Part shown: positions 8,031 to 17,086 of the stretch, piece by piece
Layout: every line of letters starts with the position of its first letter
Position numbering within the stretch: the stretch's first letter is position 1
From: Rhizobium phaseoli
GTDB lineage: Bacteria > Pseudomonadota > Alphaproteobacteria > Rhizobiales > Rhizobiaceae
Assembly: GCF_010668805.1 (NCBI RefSeq)
Contig: NZ_WUFT01000007.1
Location: forward strand, 186,001 to 250,000
Reading direction: 5' to 3'
DNA length: 64,000 nt
Notes under the pieces: model-generated
Seen by the model: only the letters and a program-made list of their open reading frames with translations
Database searches by the model: none
Told to the model about the DNA's origin: nothing
Translations under genes and position numbers: made by a program

Positions 8031-8471
8031 CTATTTTGCGCCGCAGCTGACCTTGCCCTCGACGGCATAGGGTTTGCTGCCGCCTTCGATCGTCAGGGAA
8101 TAGGTGCCGCTGAAAGTTGCAGCCGGCTTGCCGCGTTCGCCGGCAACCACGACCAGATCCAGCGTTGCTCCGCCGGTGTCATCTTCGCCGCCATCAAAGA
8201 CTTCCAGCAGCAGATCGCCGTCGCGCGACCAATGGTTGGTCAAATGCTGTGATTCGAAAACACGCTTGCCGAACACGGTCGATTGCGCCGGATCCTTGAC
8301 AACAAGCGCGCCGCGGAAATGGTTGAGCTTGTGGCCGGCTTCGCTTTCGAAACCGCTTTCGAGCGTGAAGCGCGTTTCCGTGTCATCGGCGGAACAGAAA
8401 AAACGGCTATTCGCATGGGCAGTTCCTGCCGCAACGAGTAATCCCGCAAGCACAATCATTCCCCGCCACAT
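8031..8471 (-). CDS. Secreted hypothetical protein
   Basis: A 146-residue exported protein with a signal peptide (MIVLAGLLVAAGTAHA, ending near residue 20) and two cysteines far apart (in FFCSADD and the last residues VSCGAK) that could form a disulfide joining both ends. The middle is beta-rich. The family is not recognised. GGGAG precedes the ATG at 8469-8471. It converges on the LpxQ-like gene and stands alone downstream of glcF. Confidence 0.7.
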   Translation of the reverse strand: MWRGMIVLAGLLVAAGTAHANSRFFCSADDTETRFTLESGFESEAGHKLNHFRGALVVKDPAQSTVFGKRVFESQHLTNHWSRDGDLLLEVFDGGEDDTGGATLDLVVVAGERGKPAATFSGTYSLTIEGGSKPYAVEGKVSCGAK

Positions 8472-8511
8472 CGTCTAAACTCCCGAGACCGGCCCGATCG
8501 GGCCTTTCTCG

Positions 8512-9822
8512 TCAATCTAGCGGCAAACCTCTTAATTTTTCCGGCACAGCGCCACCATAAGCCCAATCGAGCAGCTCGACCGTATGCAGGATCGGCATGC
8601 CGGTGCCGGTGGCGATCTGGGTGATGCAGCCGATATTGCCGGTGGCGATGACGTCGGCCTTGGTCGCCTCGATATTCTTGACCTTGCGTGCCTTCAAGGC
8701 AGCCGAGATCTCCGGCTGCATGATGTTGTAGGTGCCGGCGGAACCGCAGCAGAGATGGCCTTCCGCCGGATCGCGCACGATAAAACCTGCGGCTTTCAGC
8801 AATTGCTTCGGCGTCAGCGTGATGCGCTGGCCGTGCTGCATGGAACAGGCGGAGTGATAGGCGACGGTAATGCCCTTTGGCATATGCGCCGGCAGATCGA
8901 GGGTTGCGAGATATTCGGTGACGTCCTTGGCGAGGCCCGAGACCCTCGCCGCCTTTGCGGCATAGGCGGGATCGAGGCGCAGCATATGGCCGTAATCCTT
9001 GATCGTCGTGCCGCAGCCCGACGCGGTGATGATAATGGCATCGAGCCCCTGCCCGTCGATTTCGCGCGTCCAGAGATCGACATTGGCTCGGGCGCTGGCG
9101 AGCGCCTGTTCGGCGCGGCCCATGTGATGGACGAGCGAACCGCAGCAGACTTCGCCTTCCGGCAGCACGACCTCGACGCCGAGGCGGGTCAAAAGCCGGA
9201 TCGCCGCCGCGTTGATGCCGGGATCGAGCACCGGTTGGGCACAGCCGGAAAGCATCGCCACCCGGCCGCGCCGTTCGGTCTCGGGCGGGTAGCTGCCGGG
9301 TTTTGCGAAGGCCGACGCTGCGGGGATGCGGCGCGGCGCAAGCGCCAGCATGGCGGCGAAGGGTTTCAGCGCACCTCCCCGCATCAGGCCGGCAAAGGGC
9401 CGGCCGAGGCGGGCAAGATTGAGCGCCAGGCGGAAACGGCCGGGATAGGGCAGCACGGCGGCAAGGATCGCCCGTGTCAGCCTGTTCATCAACGGACGCT
9501 TGTAGGTCTTTTCAATATGGGCGCGGGCGTGATCGACCAAGTGCATGTAGTCGACACCGGAGGGACAGGTGGTGACGCAGGCAAGGCAGGAGAGGCAACG
9601 GTCGATATGGGTGACGACCTCGGCATCGGCGGGGCGGCCGTTTTCCAGCATATCCTTGATCAGGTAGATACGGCCGCGCGGACTGTCGAGCTCGTTGCCG
9701 AGCGTCACATAGGTGGGACAGGTGGCCGTGCAGAAACCGCAATGGACACATTTGCGCAGAATCTGCTCGGATTCGGCGACATCAGGGTCGAGGAGCTGGG
9801 CGGGGGTGAAGTTGGTTTGCAT
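8512..9822 (-). CDS. glcF: Glycolate oxidase iron-sulfur subunit
   Basis: A 436-residue subunit of the glycolate dehydrogenase complex, which oxidises glycolate to glyoxylate and passes electrons to the respiratory chain. Two 4Fe-4S motifs are present: Cys25, 28, 31, 35 (CVHCGFCTATCP) and Cys76, 79, 82, 86 (CLSCLACVTTCP). Two CCG domains follow (VCCGSLVHHMG and LCCGSAGTYN). It is the third gene of the glcD-glcE-glcF order but is separated from glcE by 238 bases carrying an inverted repeat pair. Confidence 0.95.
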   Translation of the reverse strand: MQTNFTPAQLLDPDVAESEQILRKCVHCGFCTATCPTYVTLGNELDSPRGRIYLIKDMLENGRPADAEVVTHIDRCLSCLACVTTCPSGVDYMHLVDHARAHIEKTYKRPLMNRLTRAILAAVLPYPGRFRLALNLARLGRPFAGLMRGGALKPFAAMLALAPRRIPAASAFAKPGSYPPETERRGRVAMLSGCAQPVLDPGINAAAIRLLTRLGVEVVLPEGEVCCGSLVHHMGRAEQALASARANVDLWTREIDGQGLDAIIITASGCGTTIKDYGHMLRLDPAYAAKAARVSGLAKDVTEYLATLDLPAHMPKGITVAYHSACSMQHGQRITLTPKQLLKAAGFIVRDPAEGHLCCGSAGTYNIMQPEISAALKARKVKNIEATKADVIATGNIGCITQIATGTGMPILHTVELLDWAYGGAVPEKLRGLPLD

Positions 9823-9867
9823 CTAGCGAGGCCTCCGCTTCGAGGGCGTTGTGCCTGGGACACCCCC

Positions 9868-10031
9868 CTCTGTCCTGCCGGACATCTCCCCCACAAGGGG
9901 GGAGATTGGCTGGGGTTGACCGCTTCCCCAAACAACTAAGGCACTGCGATTCCACCACGGCAGATAGGAAGCACTGCTCCAACCTCTTGCCGATCTCCCC
10001 CCTTGTGGGGGAGATGTCCGGCAGGACAGAG
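9868..10031. repeat. Perfect 39-bp inverted repeat pair inside the glc operon
   Basis: The 39 bases at 9868-9906 (containing GTCCTGCCGGACATCTCCCC) recur exactly in inverted orientation at 9993-10031, with 86 bases between. Each copy also contains a smaller palindrome (CCCCC-ACAAG-GGGGG type). The unit resembles dispersed intergenic elements of rhizobia. It interrupts the glcE-glcF junction and could form a long RNA stem in the operon transcript. Confidence 0.85.
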
Positions 10032-10060
10032 CGGGGTAACCCAGACGCAGACTCATCTTC

Positions 10061-11260
10061 TCACCCCATCTTCCCCGGATTAAAAATCCCGGCCGGATCG
10101 AACTTCTCCTTCACCCGCTTCGACAGCATCGCCACCGCCTCGGGCTCCGGATGAAACGCCGCGGTTACCGCCCTCGCCTGCTCCGACGCGCGGATCAGCG
10201 TCGCATGACCGCCGCCGAGCGCCTTGATGTAGCGGCGAACCAGCTGGCCTTCGGGGCCGGCTTCCATGCGCAGCCAGACAAGACCTCCCTGCCAATCGTA
10301 GAAGGCGTCGACGCCAGCCTCGAGGCGTAGCGCTGCGACCAGCTGATGGCCGATGCCGGGAGCGACCGAGACGCGCCAGACCGGACGCGCCGTGCCGTCG
10401 GCAAAGGGCAGTACGTCGCGGATTTCCTGCCAGAGGCTGCGGCTTTCAGGCTCATCCAGCCGCGTCACCGTCGCAAAGGCGGACATTGCCGCCGCAAGCT
10501 TTTCCGAGCGCACCTCGACCGAACTGGCCAAGCCTTCGATGCGCAAAACCGTCGCCTCGCCCTCCGGCAATCTGCCGGCAAGAAATTTCCACGTCACCGT
10601 CAGCGGCAGGTGGGCGGCGCCGGAGACTTCGACCGGCAGCGCCATCGCCGCCGCCATGGCGTTTGCCGCCTCGGCGTCGTTGAGACCGGAGAGAACCACC
10701 GTGCGCTCGGTCTTCGGGCGCGGCGGCACCCGGAAAGTGACTTCGGTGAGGAAGCCCAGCGTGCCATGCGAGCCGGCGATCAGCTTGACGAGGTCGAGGC
10801 CGGTGACATTCTTCATCACCCGGCCGCCGGCCTTGATGATCTCACCCTTGCCGTTGACGAAGCGCACACCGAGCAGGCTGTCGCGGGCAGCCCCGGCGAT
10901 CAGTCGACGCGGGCCGGAGACATTGGCGGCAAAGACACCGCCGATGGTCGGCTCGCCCGAGGTTCCCATGACAGGGCGATGATCCATCGGCTCGAAGGCG
11001 AGCATCTGGCCGCTGTCGGAAAGAGCTGCCTCGACCTCGGCAAGCGGCGTACCCGATCGCACCGTCATGACCATTTCGCCGGGGTTGTAGGCGACGATCC
11101 CAGCAAGACCGGTCGAGCGCAGCCGGTCTTCAGCGGCAACGGCATTGCCGAAACCCGAGCGGGTATCGCCGCCGCAGATGGCAAGCGGCCGGCCCACCTC
11201 CGCATGGGCGCGAACGATCGCCGCCGCCTCTTCCTCGCTTGTCGGCGTCAGATCGATCAT
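10061..11260 (-). CDS. glcE: Glycolate oxidase FAD-binding subunit
   Basis: A 399-residue FAD-binding (PCMH-type) subunit of glycolate oxidase. The N-terminal half carries RPLAICGGDTRSGFGN, GTLGFLTEVTF and the HRPVMGTSGEPTIGGVFAANVSGPRR flavin loop, and the protein ends KEKFDPAGIFNPGKMG as in the family. The ATG at 11258-11260 overlaps the glcD stop (ATGA), which fixes the start. A much longer open frame upstream is a shadow of glcD. Confidence 0.95.
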   Translation of the reverse strand: MIDLTPTSEEEAAAIVRAHAEVGRPLAICGGDTRSGFGNAVAAEDRLRSTGLAGIVAYNPGEMVMTVRSGTPLAEVEAALSDSGQMLAFEPMDHRPVMGTSGEPTIGGVFAANVSGPRRLIAGAARDSLLGVRFVNGKGEIIKAGGRVMKNVTGLDLVKLIAGSHGTLGFLTEVTFRVPPRPKTERTVVLSGLNDAEAANAMAAAMALPVEVSGAAHLPLTVTWKFLAGRLPEGEATVLRIEGLASSVEVRSEKLAAAMSAFATVTRLDEPESRSLWQEIRDVLPFADGTARPVWRVSVAPGIGHQLVAALRLEAGVDAFYDWQGGLVWLRMEAGPEGQLVRRYIKALGGGHATLIRASEQARAVTAAFHPEPEAVAMLSKRVKEKFDPAGIFNPGKMG

Positions 11261-12696
11261 GCGGCGGGGCGCCCTTCGAGCGGGAAGACCTTGGACGGGT
11301 TGAGGAGCCAGCCGGGATCGAAGGCAGCGCGCGCCGCCATCTGCTGGGTGAGATCGGCGTCGGAATATTGATGCCGCATCAGGTCGCGCTTCTCGATGCC
11401 GACGCCGTGTTCGCCGGTCAGGCAGCCGCCGGCGTCGACGCAGAGCCTGAGGATATCGTTGCCGGCCGCCTCGGCGCGGGCGGCATCCTCCGGATCGTTG
11501 GCGTTGAAGAGGATCAGCGGATGCATGTTGCCGTCGCCGGCATGGAAGACGTTGGCGACCCGCAGGCCGTAATGATCGATGATCTCCGCCGTTCGCTTCA
11601 GCACGTGGGACAGCTGGCTGAGCGGCACGGTACCGTCCATGCAGATATAGTCGGCGATCCGGCCGGTGGCGCCGAAGGCGGATTTGCGACCCTTCCAGAT
11701 CAGCGCCGCTTCGGTGGCCGACTGGCATTCGCGCACGGTCTTGACGCCGTGGCGGCGGGCGATCTCGACTATGTCCTTCAGCGTGGCGTCCATTTCCGCT
11801 TCCGAGCCTTCGACCTCGACGATCAGCAGCGCGCCGACATCGAGAGGATAGCCGGCATGGGCAAAGGCCTCGCAGATCTCGATGGCCGGCTTGTCCATGA
11901 ATTCGATCGCGACCGGGACGATGCCGGCGGCGATGACATCGGCAACACAGGCGCCGGCCTCTTCCGACGCTTCAAAGCCGAAGAGCACGGGGCGTGCGCC
12001 TTCCGGCTTGGCGATCAGCCGCACCGTCGCCTCGGTGACGATGCCGAGCTGGCCTTCATGGCCGCAGACGAGGCCGAGCAGGTCGTATCCCGCCGCGTCC
12101 AACGCCTTGCCGCCGAGTTCGATCACCGTGCCGTCGACCAGCACCATCCTGACGCCGAGCAGATTGTTGGTGGTGACGCCGTATTTCAGGCAGTGGGCGC
12201 CGCCGGAATTCATGCCGATATTGCCGCCGATGGTGCAGGCGAGCTGCGAGCTCGGATCGGGAGCATAGAAAAACCCGTCCGCGGAGACGGATTCGGAGAT
12301 GTTGAGATTGGTGACGCCGGCCTGGACCACGGCGACGCGGTTCAGCAGATCGATTTCGAGGATGCGGTTCATCTTCGACAGGCCGAGCACGACGGCGTCC
12401 TCCTGCGGAATGGCGCCGCCGCAAAGCGAGGTGCCGGCGCCGCGCGGCACAACGGGAATGCCGTAGCGATGGCAATAACGCATGACGGCCGAAACCTCGG
12501 CGGTGGTGCGCGGCAGGGCGACGGCGAGCGGCAGGCGCCGGTAGGACACGAAGGCGTCGGTCTCGAACGGCACCAGTTCGCGGGCCTCATGAACCAAGCA
12601 TTCCGGCGGCAGAAGATCGGTCAGATCGGCGACGATCTGGGCTCGGCGCGCCAGCACATCGGCGCGCGGCTCGAGAAACGATATGGCGTCGGACAT
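11257..12696 (-). CDS. glcD: Glycolate oxidase subunit GlcD (FAD-linked)
   Basis: A 479-residue FAD-linked oxidase of the GlcD family. It has the PCMH FAD-binding region with VVPRGAGTSLCGGAIP and CTIGGNIGMNSGGAHCLKYG, and a C-terminal domain with the metal/substrate segment NVFHAGDGNMHPLILF and TGEHGVGIEKRDLM. It heads the glcD-glcE-glcF operon. A LysR-family gene is transcribed divergently from 12861, with 164 bases between, a typical arrangement for local regulation. Confidence 0.95.
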   Translation of the reverse strand: MSDAISFLEPRADVLARRAQIVADLTDLLPPECLVHEARELVPFETDAFVSYRRLPLAVALPRTTAEVSAVMRYCHRYGIPVVPRGAGTSLCGGAIPQEDAVVLGLSKMNRILEIDLLNRVAVVQAGVTNLNISESVSADGFFYAPDPSSQLACTIGGNIGMNSGGAHCLKYGVTTNNLLGVRMVLVDGTVIELGGKALDAAGYDLLGLVCGHEGQLGIVTEATVRLIAKPEGARPVLFGFEASEEAGACVADVIAAGIVPVAIEFMDKPAIEICEAFAHAGYPLDVGALLIVEVEGSEAEMDATLKDIVEIARRHGVKTVRECQSATEAALIWKGRKSAFGATGRIADYICMDGTVPLSQLSHVLKRTAEIIDHYGLRVANVFHAGDGNMHPLILFNANDPEDAARAEAAGNDILRLCVDAGGCLTGEHGVGIEKRDLMRHQYSDADLTQQMAARAAFDPGWLLNPSKVFPLEGRPAA

Positions 12697-12860
12697 GGCG
12701 TTCTCCCTGACCCTCTTTCATCGGGAAAATGACAACAGGAAATGGCAGCGGAAACCGGCCGCGAACCTCCCTGCCGCCGATAGACCCGGCTTAACACTTT
12801 CCCGAAACTGGCGCAAATGCTAAGCACTTATGCCAAAATAGGAAAAAGTCACAAAACCTT

Positions 12861-13757
12861 ATGACCAATCTGGGTGATCTCGAAATCTTTGCCAAGGTCG
12901 TTTCGACAGGCAGCATGTCGCTTGCCGGGCGCGCGCTCGGCTTTTCTCCCGCCGTCGTCTCCAAACGGATCAAGCGGCTGGAGGATCGGCTGGGCACCCG
13001 GCTTTTGCAGCGTACGACGCGGCAGATCTCGCTGACGGAGGCCGGACAGGGTTTCTACGACCGCGTTCTCGGCATTCTCGCCGGTCTGGAAGAGGCGGAA
13101 TTCTATATTTCCGGCCGCTCGGCGCAGATGCACGGCACGCTGAAGATCTCGGCACCGACCTCCTTCGGACGCATGCACATAGCACCGCATCTGAAGATGT
13201 TCATGCTGGCGCATCCGGAGCTTGCGATCAACCTGGTGCTGACGGACGAATTCAGCGACATCGTCGGCGGCGGTTTCGACCTGGCGATCCGCATCGCCGA
13301 ACTCACCGATTCTAGCCTCGTCGCCCGCCGACTGGCGCCGGTGCGCCGGCTGCTCTGCGCCTCACCGGATTACCTCGCGGCACATGGCGAGCCCAGGCAT
13401 ATCGATGAGCTGAAACACCACCGCTGCCTGCCGGCGCACAACAATGATACATGGCGGCTGAACGGGCCGGAAGGGCCACTCAGCCTGCGGCCGGAGGGTA
13501 TGCTGATCACCAATTCCAGCGAAGTCATCCGCGAGGCGGTCATCTCAGGTCTCGGGATCGCCCTGCGCTCCACCTGGGATATCGGCGAAGAGCTCAAAGC
13601 CGGCCGGCTGATGCAGGTGCTGCCGGCCTATGAGGGTTCGCACAATGTGGCGCTGTCTGCCGTTTATCCCAGCCGGCAGTTCCTGCCGGCCAAGGTGCGG
13701 CTGTTCATCGACTATCTGGCGGAGCTTTACGGACCCGTCCCCTATTGGGAGCGCTGA
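12861..13757 (+). CDS. LysR-family transcriptional regulator, divergent from glcDEF
   Basis: A 298-residue LysR regulator. The N-terminal winged helix-turn-helix (LEIFAKVVSTGSMSLAGRAL then SPAVVSKRIKRLEDRLGTRL) is followed by a LysR substrate-binding domain (LKISAPTSFGRMHIAPHL, then SLVARRLAPVRRLLCASPDYL). This CrgA/AaeR-type pattern is common. Its divergent position makes it a candidate regulator of the glycolate operon, which is inference from context. The ATG at 12861 gives the usual start directly before the HTH. Confidence 0.9.
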   Translation: MTNLGDLEIFAKVVSTGSMSLAGRALGFSPAVVSKRIKRLEDRLGTRLLQRTTRQISLTEAGQGFYDRVLGILAGLEEAEFYISGRSAQMHGTLKISAPTSFGRMHIAPHLKMFMLAHPELAINLVLTDEFSDIVGGGFDLAIRIAELTDSSLVARRLAPVRRLLCASPDYLAAHGEPRHIDELKHHRCLPAHNNDTWRLNGPEGPLSLRPEGMLITNSSEVIREAVISGLGIALRSTWDIGEELKAGRLMQVLPAYEGSHNVALSAVYPSRQFLPAKVRLFIDYLAELYGPVPYWER

Positions 13758-13780
13758 CGGCAGGCCCAGCCAATACACTG

Positions 13781-13816
13781 GAGCGATGTCGTCCCGAAAA
13801 CCGCTCACGCGTTTCG
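13781..13816. repeat. Degenerate family B repeat fragment
   Basis: GAGCGATGTCGTCCCGAAAACCGCTCACGCGTTTC resembles the left two thirds of the family B element without the closing CATGCTC. It lies between the convergent LysR genes. Confidence 0.45.
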
Positions 13817-13828
13817 CACCAGCGTCGT

Positions 13829-14678
13829 TCAGCCCGCCAATCTTTCGATGACGAGATCCAGGAGGGCGCGCAGCCGCTCCAGGCGTTTCATGTCGCGGTG
13901 ATAGCCGACCCAGGTGTCGCGGCCGGGCGGTGCCTCGCCGAGATCGACCAGTTCGATGGCAGCAAGGGAATCACCGAGCGGCCGCGGCAGGACCGCGAGC
14001 CCTGTTCCATTGGCACATAGCCGCCTGCACATCGCGGCTGTTGCTGCGCAAGACGATTTCGGCCCGCGGCAAGAGGCGCTGCAGCCAGCCGACATCCGGC
14101 ATATCGCCGAAAGCCTCGTCCATGGTGACGAGGCGGGCGCCGGCGCCGTCGAATGCTCTCGGGTGCGGCGCGCCGCGGCGGATGTAAAGGCCGTATTCAA
14201 TATGGATGAGCTTGCGCGATATGATCTCCGCTTCCGTAAAGGGCTGAATGCGGAAAACGAGGTCGGCTTCGCGCCGCGGCAAGCTGAGAAGCCGGCTGTC
14301 GGTCAATAATTCAACCACCACCTTGGGGTGGACTTGGGAGAATTCCGCCAGCACCGGCGAAAGCATATGCACGCCGAACCAGTCGGATGAGGACAGCCTG
14401 AGAAAACCACCGAGCTGGCGGCTGCCGCCGGCAAGGACGCGCTCCACAGCAAGCGCCTCCTCCTCGATGCGTTCGGCACCGGCGAGCACGACCGCGCCTT
14501 CCTCCGTCAGCACGAAGCCCTCGCTGGTGCGCTGAAACAGCGTCTGGCCAAGAGAGGCTTCAAGGGCACGCAACCGCCTCCCCATCGTCGGCTGCGTCAG
14601 CCGGAGGCTGCGGGCTGCTGCCCCCAGCGTGCCGAACCGCGCAATCGCCAGAAACAGCTTCAGGTCGCTCCATTCCAT
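13829..14678 (-). pseudogene. LysR-family regulator broken by a frameshift
   Basis: The start at 14678 gives an intact LysR N-terminus (MEWSDLKLFLAIARFGTLGA, HTH with LTQPTMGRRLRALEASLGQT) and most of the effector domain down to SRDVQAAMC. There the frame leaves the family and stops at 13971. A second frame continues the protein as ANGTGLAVLPRPLGDSLAAI and ends RALLDLVIERLAG at 13829. The break lies at about 14016-14022 and needs a one-base deletion or a two-base insertion to repair. It may be a decayed gene or a read error. A quinone oxidoreductase is divergently transcribed at 14816 and was probably its neighbour target. Confidence 0.75.
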
Positions 14679-14815
14679 CGCTGGTATCCATCAAACAAAA
14701 ATGCATGGGCTTCAGTCGTTGTCTTTCATTTTCATTCGCGTTTCAATGAGCGATCTTTCTTCCAGAAATACCGGTTGCGACCGTAGACGCCACACTGCGA
14801 ACGAAGGAGAGTTGC

Positions 14816-15811
14816 ATGTCGATACAATCAACGATGAAAGCGCTGCTGGCGGAATCGCCGAATTCGCCATTGCGGATCGCCGATGTTGCAAAGCCGGTGC
14901 CCGGCGAAGGCCAGGTCCTGGTGCGTATCATGGCGAGCGGCGTCAATCCGCTCGACCTCAAGATCCGAGCCGGCAGTGCGGCCCATGCGCGCCACCCGCT
15001 CCGCGCCATTCTTGGCATCGATATGGCCGGCATCGTCGAAGAGATCGGACCCGGCGTCGACGGTTTCCGCAGCGGCGACGCGGTCTATGGCATGACCGGC
15101 GGCGTCGGCGGCGTTCAGGGATCGCTTGCCGAATTCGCAGCCGTCGACGCCGGACTGTTGGCACCAAAGCCGCAAAATGTTTCGATGCGCGAGGCCGCCG
15201 CATTGCCGCTGATCGCGATTACCGCCTGGGAAGGGCTCGTCGACCGTGCCGGAGTGAGAGCCGATCACAAGGTCCTCGTGTTGGGCGGCGGCGGTGTCGG
15301 CCATATCGTCGTGCAGATCGCCAAGGCCGTCGGGGCGCAGGTCTATGTCGTCGACGGCGCTTCGAAAATGGACTATCTCGCCGGTCTCGGTGCAACGCCG
15401 ATCGATCGTGCCGCGGAAACGGTGGAAACCTATGTCGCAAGACATACCGGCGGCAAGGGGTTCGATCTGGTCTACGATACGGTCGGCGGCCAGGGGCTCG
15501 ATACGGCGTTCCAGGCCGTCAGCCGGTTCGGCCATGTCGTGAGCTGCCTTGGCTGGGGAAATCACGCGCTGGCGCCGCTCTCCTTCAAGGCGGCGACCTA
15601 TTCCGGCGTTTTCACGCTGCTGCCGCTTTTGACCGGCGAAGGACGCCCCCATCACGGCGAGATCATGCGAGAAGTGACGAAGCTGGTCGAAGCCGGCAAG
15701 GTGATGCCGAGGCTCGACCCGCACCGCTTCATGCTTGGCGATACCGACGAGGCACATCGGCTGATCGAAAACCGGCAGGCGGACGGGAAGCTCGTCATCG
15801 AGATCAACTGA
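14816..15811 (+). CDS. Zinc-independent alcohol dehydrogenase / quinone oxidoreductase
   Basis: A 331-residue medium-chain dehydrogenase/reductase of the QOR type. The GroES-like N-terminal domain has VLVRIMASGVNPLDLKIRAG and GIDMAGIVEEIGPGVDGFRSGD. The NADPH-binding Rossmann domain has VLVLGGGGVGHIVVQIAKAV. The usual catalytic zinc Cys/His ligands of true alcohol dehydrogenases are absent, which fits a quinone reductase. AAGGAGAG stands just before the ATG. It is divergent from the frameshifted LysR gene. Confidence 0.92.
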   Translation: MSIQSTMKALLAESPNSPLRIADVAKPVPGEGQVLVRIMASGVNPLDLKIRAGSAAHARHPLRAILGIDMAGIVEEIGPGVDGFRSGDAVYGMTGGVGGVQGSLAEFAAVDAGLLAPKPQNVSMREAAALPLIAITAWEGLVDRAGVRADHKVLVLGGGGVGHIVVQIAKAVGAQVYVVDGASKMDYLAGLGATPIDRAAETVETYVARHTGGKGFDLVYDTVGGQGLDTAFQAVSRFGHVVSCLGWGNHALAPLSFKAATYSGVFTLLPLLTGEGRPHHGEIMREVTKLVEAGKVMPRLDPHRFMLGDTDEAHRLIENRQADGKLVIEIN

Positions 15812-15830
15812 TCTCAACTCGCCGAATGAC

Positions 15831-16991
15831 CTAGCGCGCCAAATCGAGATAAGCGTTGGCCACCATCGCGTCGATATCGCCGGGGACCGGCACGATGCAG
15901 GCTTGGGGACCGGCCTCGCCCTTGGCGATGCGTTCCAGGCAGCGGACCTGAAGGGTGAAGCCGAGATCCATCGATTCGGCGGAATTGCCGAGCGGCCGCG
16001 GACCGGCGAGATTGGCCATATGGCCGCCCCCAAGCACATGGAAGGAACGGCCGCCGGCGAGATGGAACGTCTCGATATGATCGGCCTCGTAGCGATCGAT
16101 GCCGACGACATCCGGATGCCGACGGAAGGCCTCGATATCGATCTCATGCGGGAAATGGCCGCCGTTCATCAGGATCGCCCCGTCCTTGACGAGCGGCAGG
16201 TCGACCGCAGTGACGATGCCGGCAAAGCCGGTGACGGTGACGATTATATCGGCCGAGCGGATTGCCGCCTCGCGCAGCGGCGTGGCGAAACCATCGAGAT
16301 GGGCTTCGAGTGTCGTCACGGCGTCGATATCGACGACGCTGACGGTGGAAAAGGCGTTGCGGAAATAGGCAGCCGTGCCCTTGCCGCAAGCGCCGTAGCC
16401 GAACACCGTCACGCGTTTGCCGTTGGTGGAGCGGTTGGTGAAGCGCAAATAGCTTTCGAACAGGCTCTGGCCGACGGCATGCCGGTTTTCGGCAAACTGC
16501 TTGATCGGGCTGTCGTTGATGACGAGGATCGGCATGTTCAGGCGTTCGCGCAGCGGCAGCAGTCGCGTCCGCCCGGAGGTGGTCTCCTCGGTGCCGCCGC
16601 GGAGATTGGCATAGGGCTTTTCCGCCGCCATGGCGAAGAGATCGCCGCCATTGTCGAGCAGCAGATCCGGCTTTTCGGCCATCACCGCTTCGAGGCTCCG
16701 ATGGTGGGCAGCGGGATCGGTCGTCTGCGTGGCGAAGACCGCAATACCCTGGGATCGCAGGAATTCGACCGTCGAAGGCTGGGTGCTGTTGAGATTGCCG
16801 GTGCAGACAAGACGGGCGCCGCCGGCGCGAAGCGTCATCAGCAGCGCCACCGTCTTCGGTTCCAGATGAATGCCGGTGCCGATCGACAGACCAGCGAAGG
16901 GACGCGTCCGCTCGAATTCGGCCGCCGTCGCCTTTAGCAGCCGGCAGCTGCTGCCGATCCAGTCGATGCGCGTCGCAGTCTTTTCCATCAT
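15831..16991 (-). CDS. S-adenosylhomocysteine hydrolase-like protein, short form
   Basis: A 386-residue protein clearly related to adenosylhomocysteinase but shorter than the usual 430-470. Conserved parts are GTGIHLEPKTVAL (catalytic His), LLLDNGGDL, RGGTEETTSGRTRL (catalytic Glu), INDSPIKQFAEN (Lys kept, the following Asp replaced by Glu) and the NAD fold VFGYGACGKGTAAYF, then NGGHFPHEID. The C-terminal tail that in true enzymes ends in Lys-x-x-His-Tyr-Arg-Tyr and contacts NAD of the neighbouring subunit is missing. The Cys near the active site is Val. It is probably a paralogue with another thioether or nucleoside substrate. A GcvA-type LysR gene lies just upstream on the same strand. Confidence 0.85.
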   Translation of the reverse strand: MMEKTATRIDWIGSSCRLLKATAAEFERTRPFAGLSIGTGIHLEPKTVALLMTLRAGGARLVCTGNLNSTQPSTVEFLRSQGIAVFATQTTDPAAHHRSLEAVMAEKPDLLLDNGGDLFAMAAEKPYANLRGGTEETTSGRTRLLPLRERLNMPILVINDSPIKQFAENRHAVGQSLFESYLRFTNRSTNGKRVTVFGYGACGKGTAAYFRNAFSTVSVVDIDAVTTLEAHLDGFATPLREAAIRSADIIVTVTGFAGIVTAVDLPLVKDGAILMNGGHFPHEIDIEAFRRHPDVVGIDRYEADHIETFHLAGGRSFHVLGGGHMANLAGPRPLGNSAESMDLGFTLQVRCLERIAKGEAGPQACIVPVPGDIDAMVANAYLDLAR

Positions 16992-17086
16992 TTCATCCCC
17001 GTTGCCGATGCTCCAACATTTTTAACGAAGCGACAGGGCGGCGAATATGGAGGTTATTCTGTCGAAGGAGCAGAAAATCTGCCCTT

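Noticed and set aside
11239..12732. Long open frame on the plus strand across glcD
   Set aside because: It is a mirror frame of the glcD gene in high-GC DNA. The translation is Gly/Ala/Asp/His/Arg-rich without a family, while glcD on the other strand has clear motifs.
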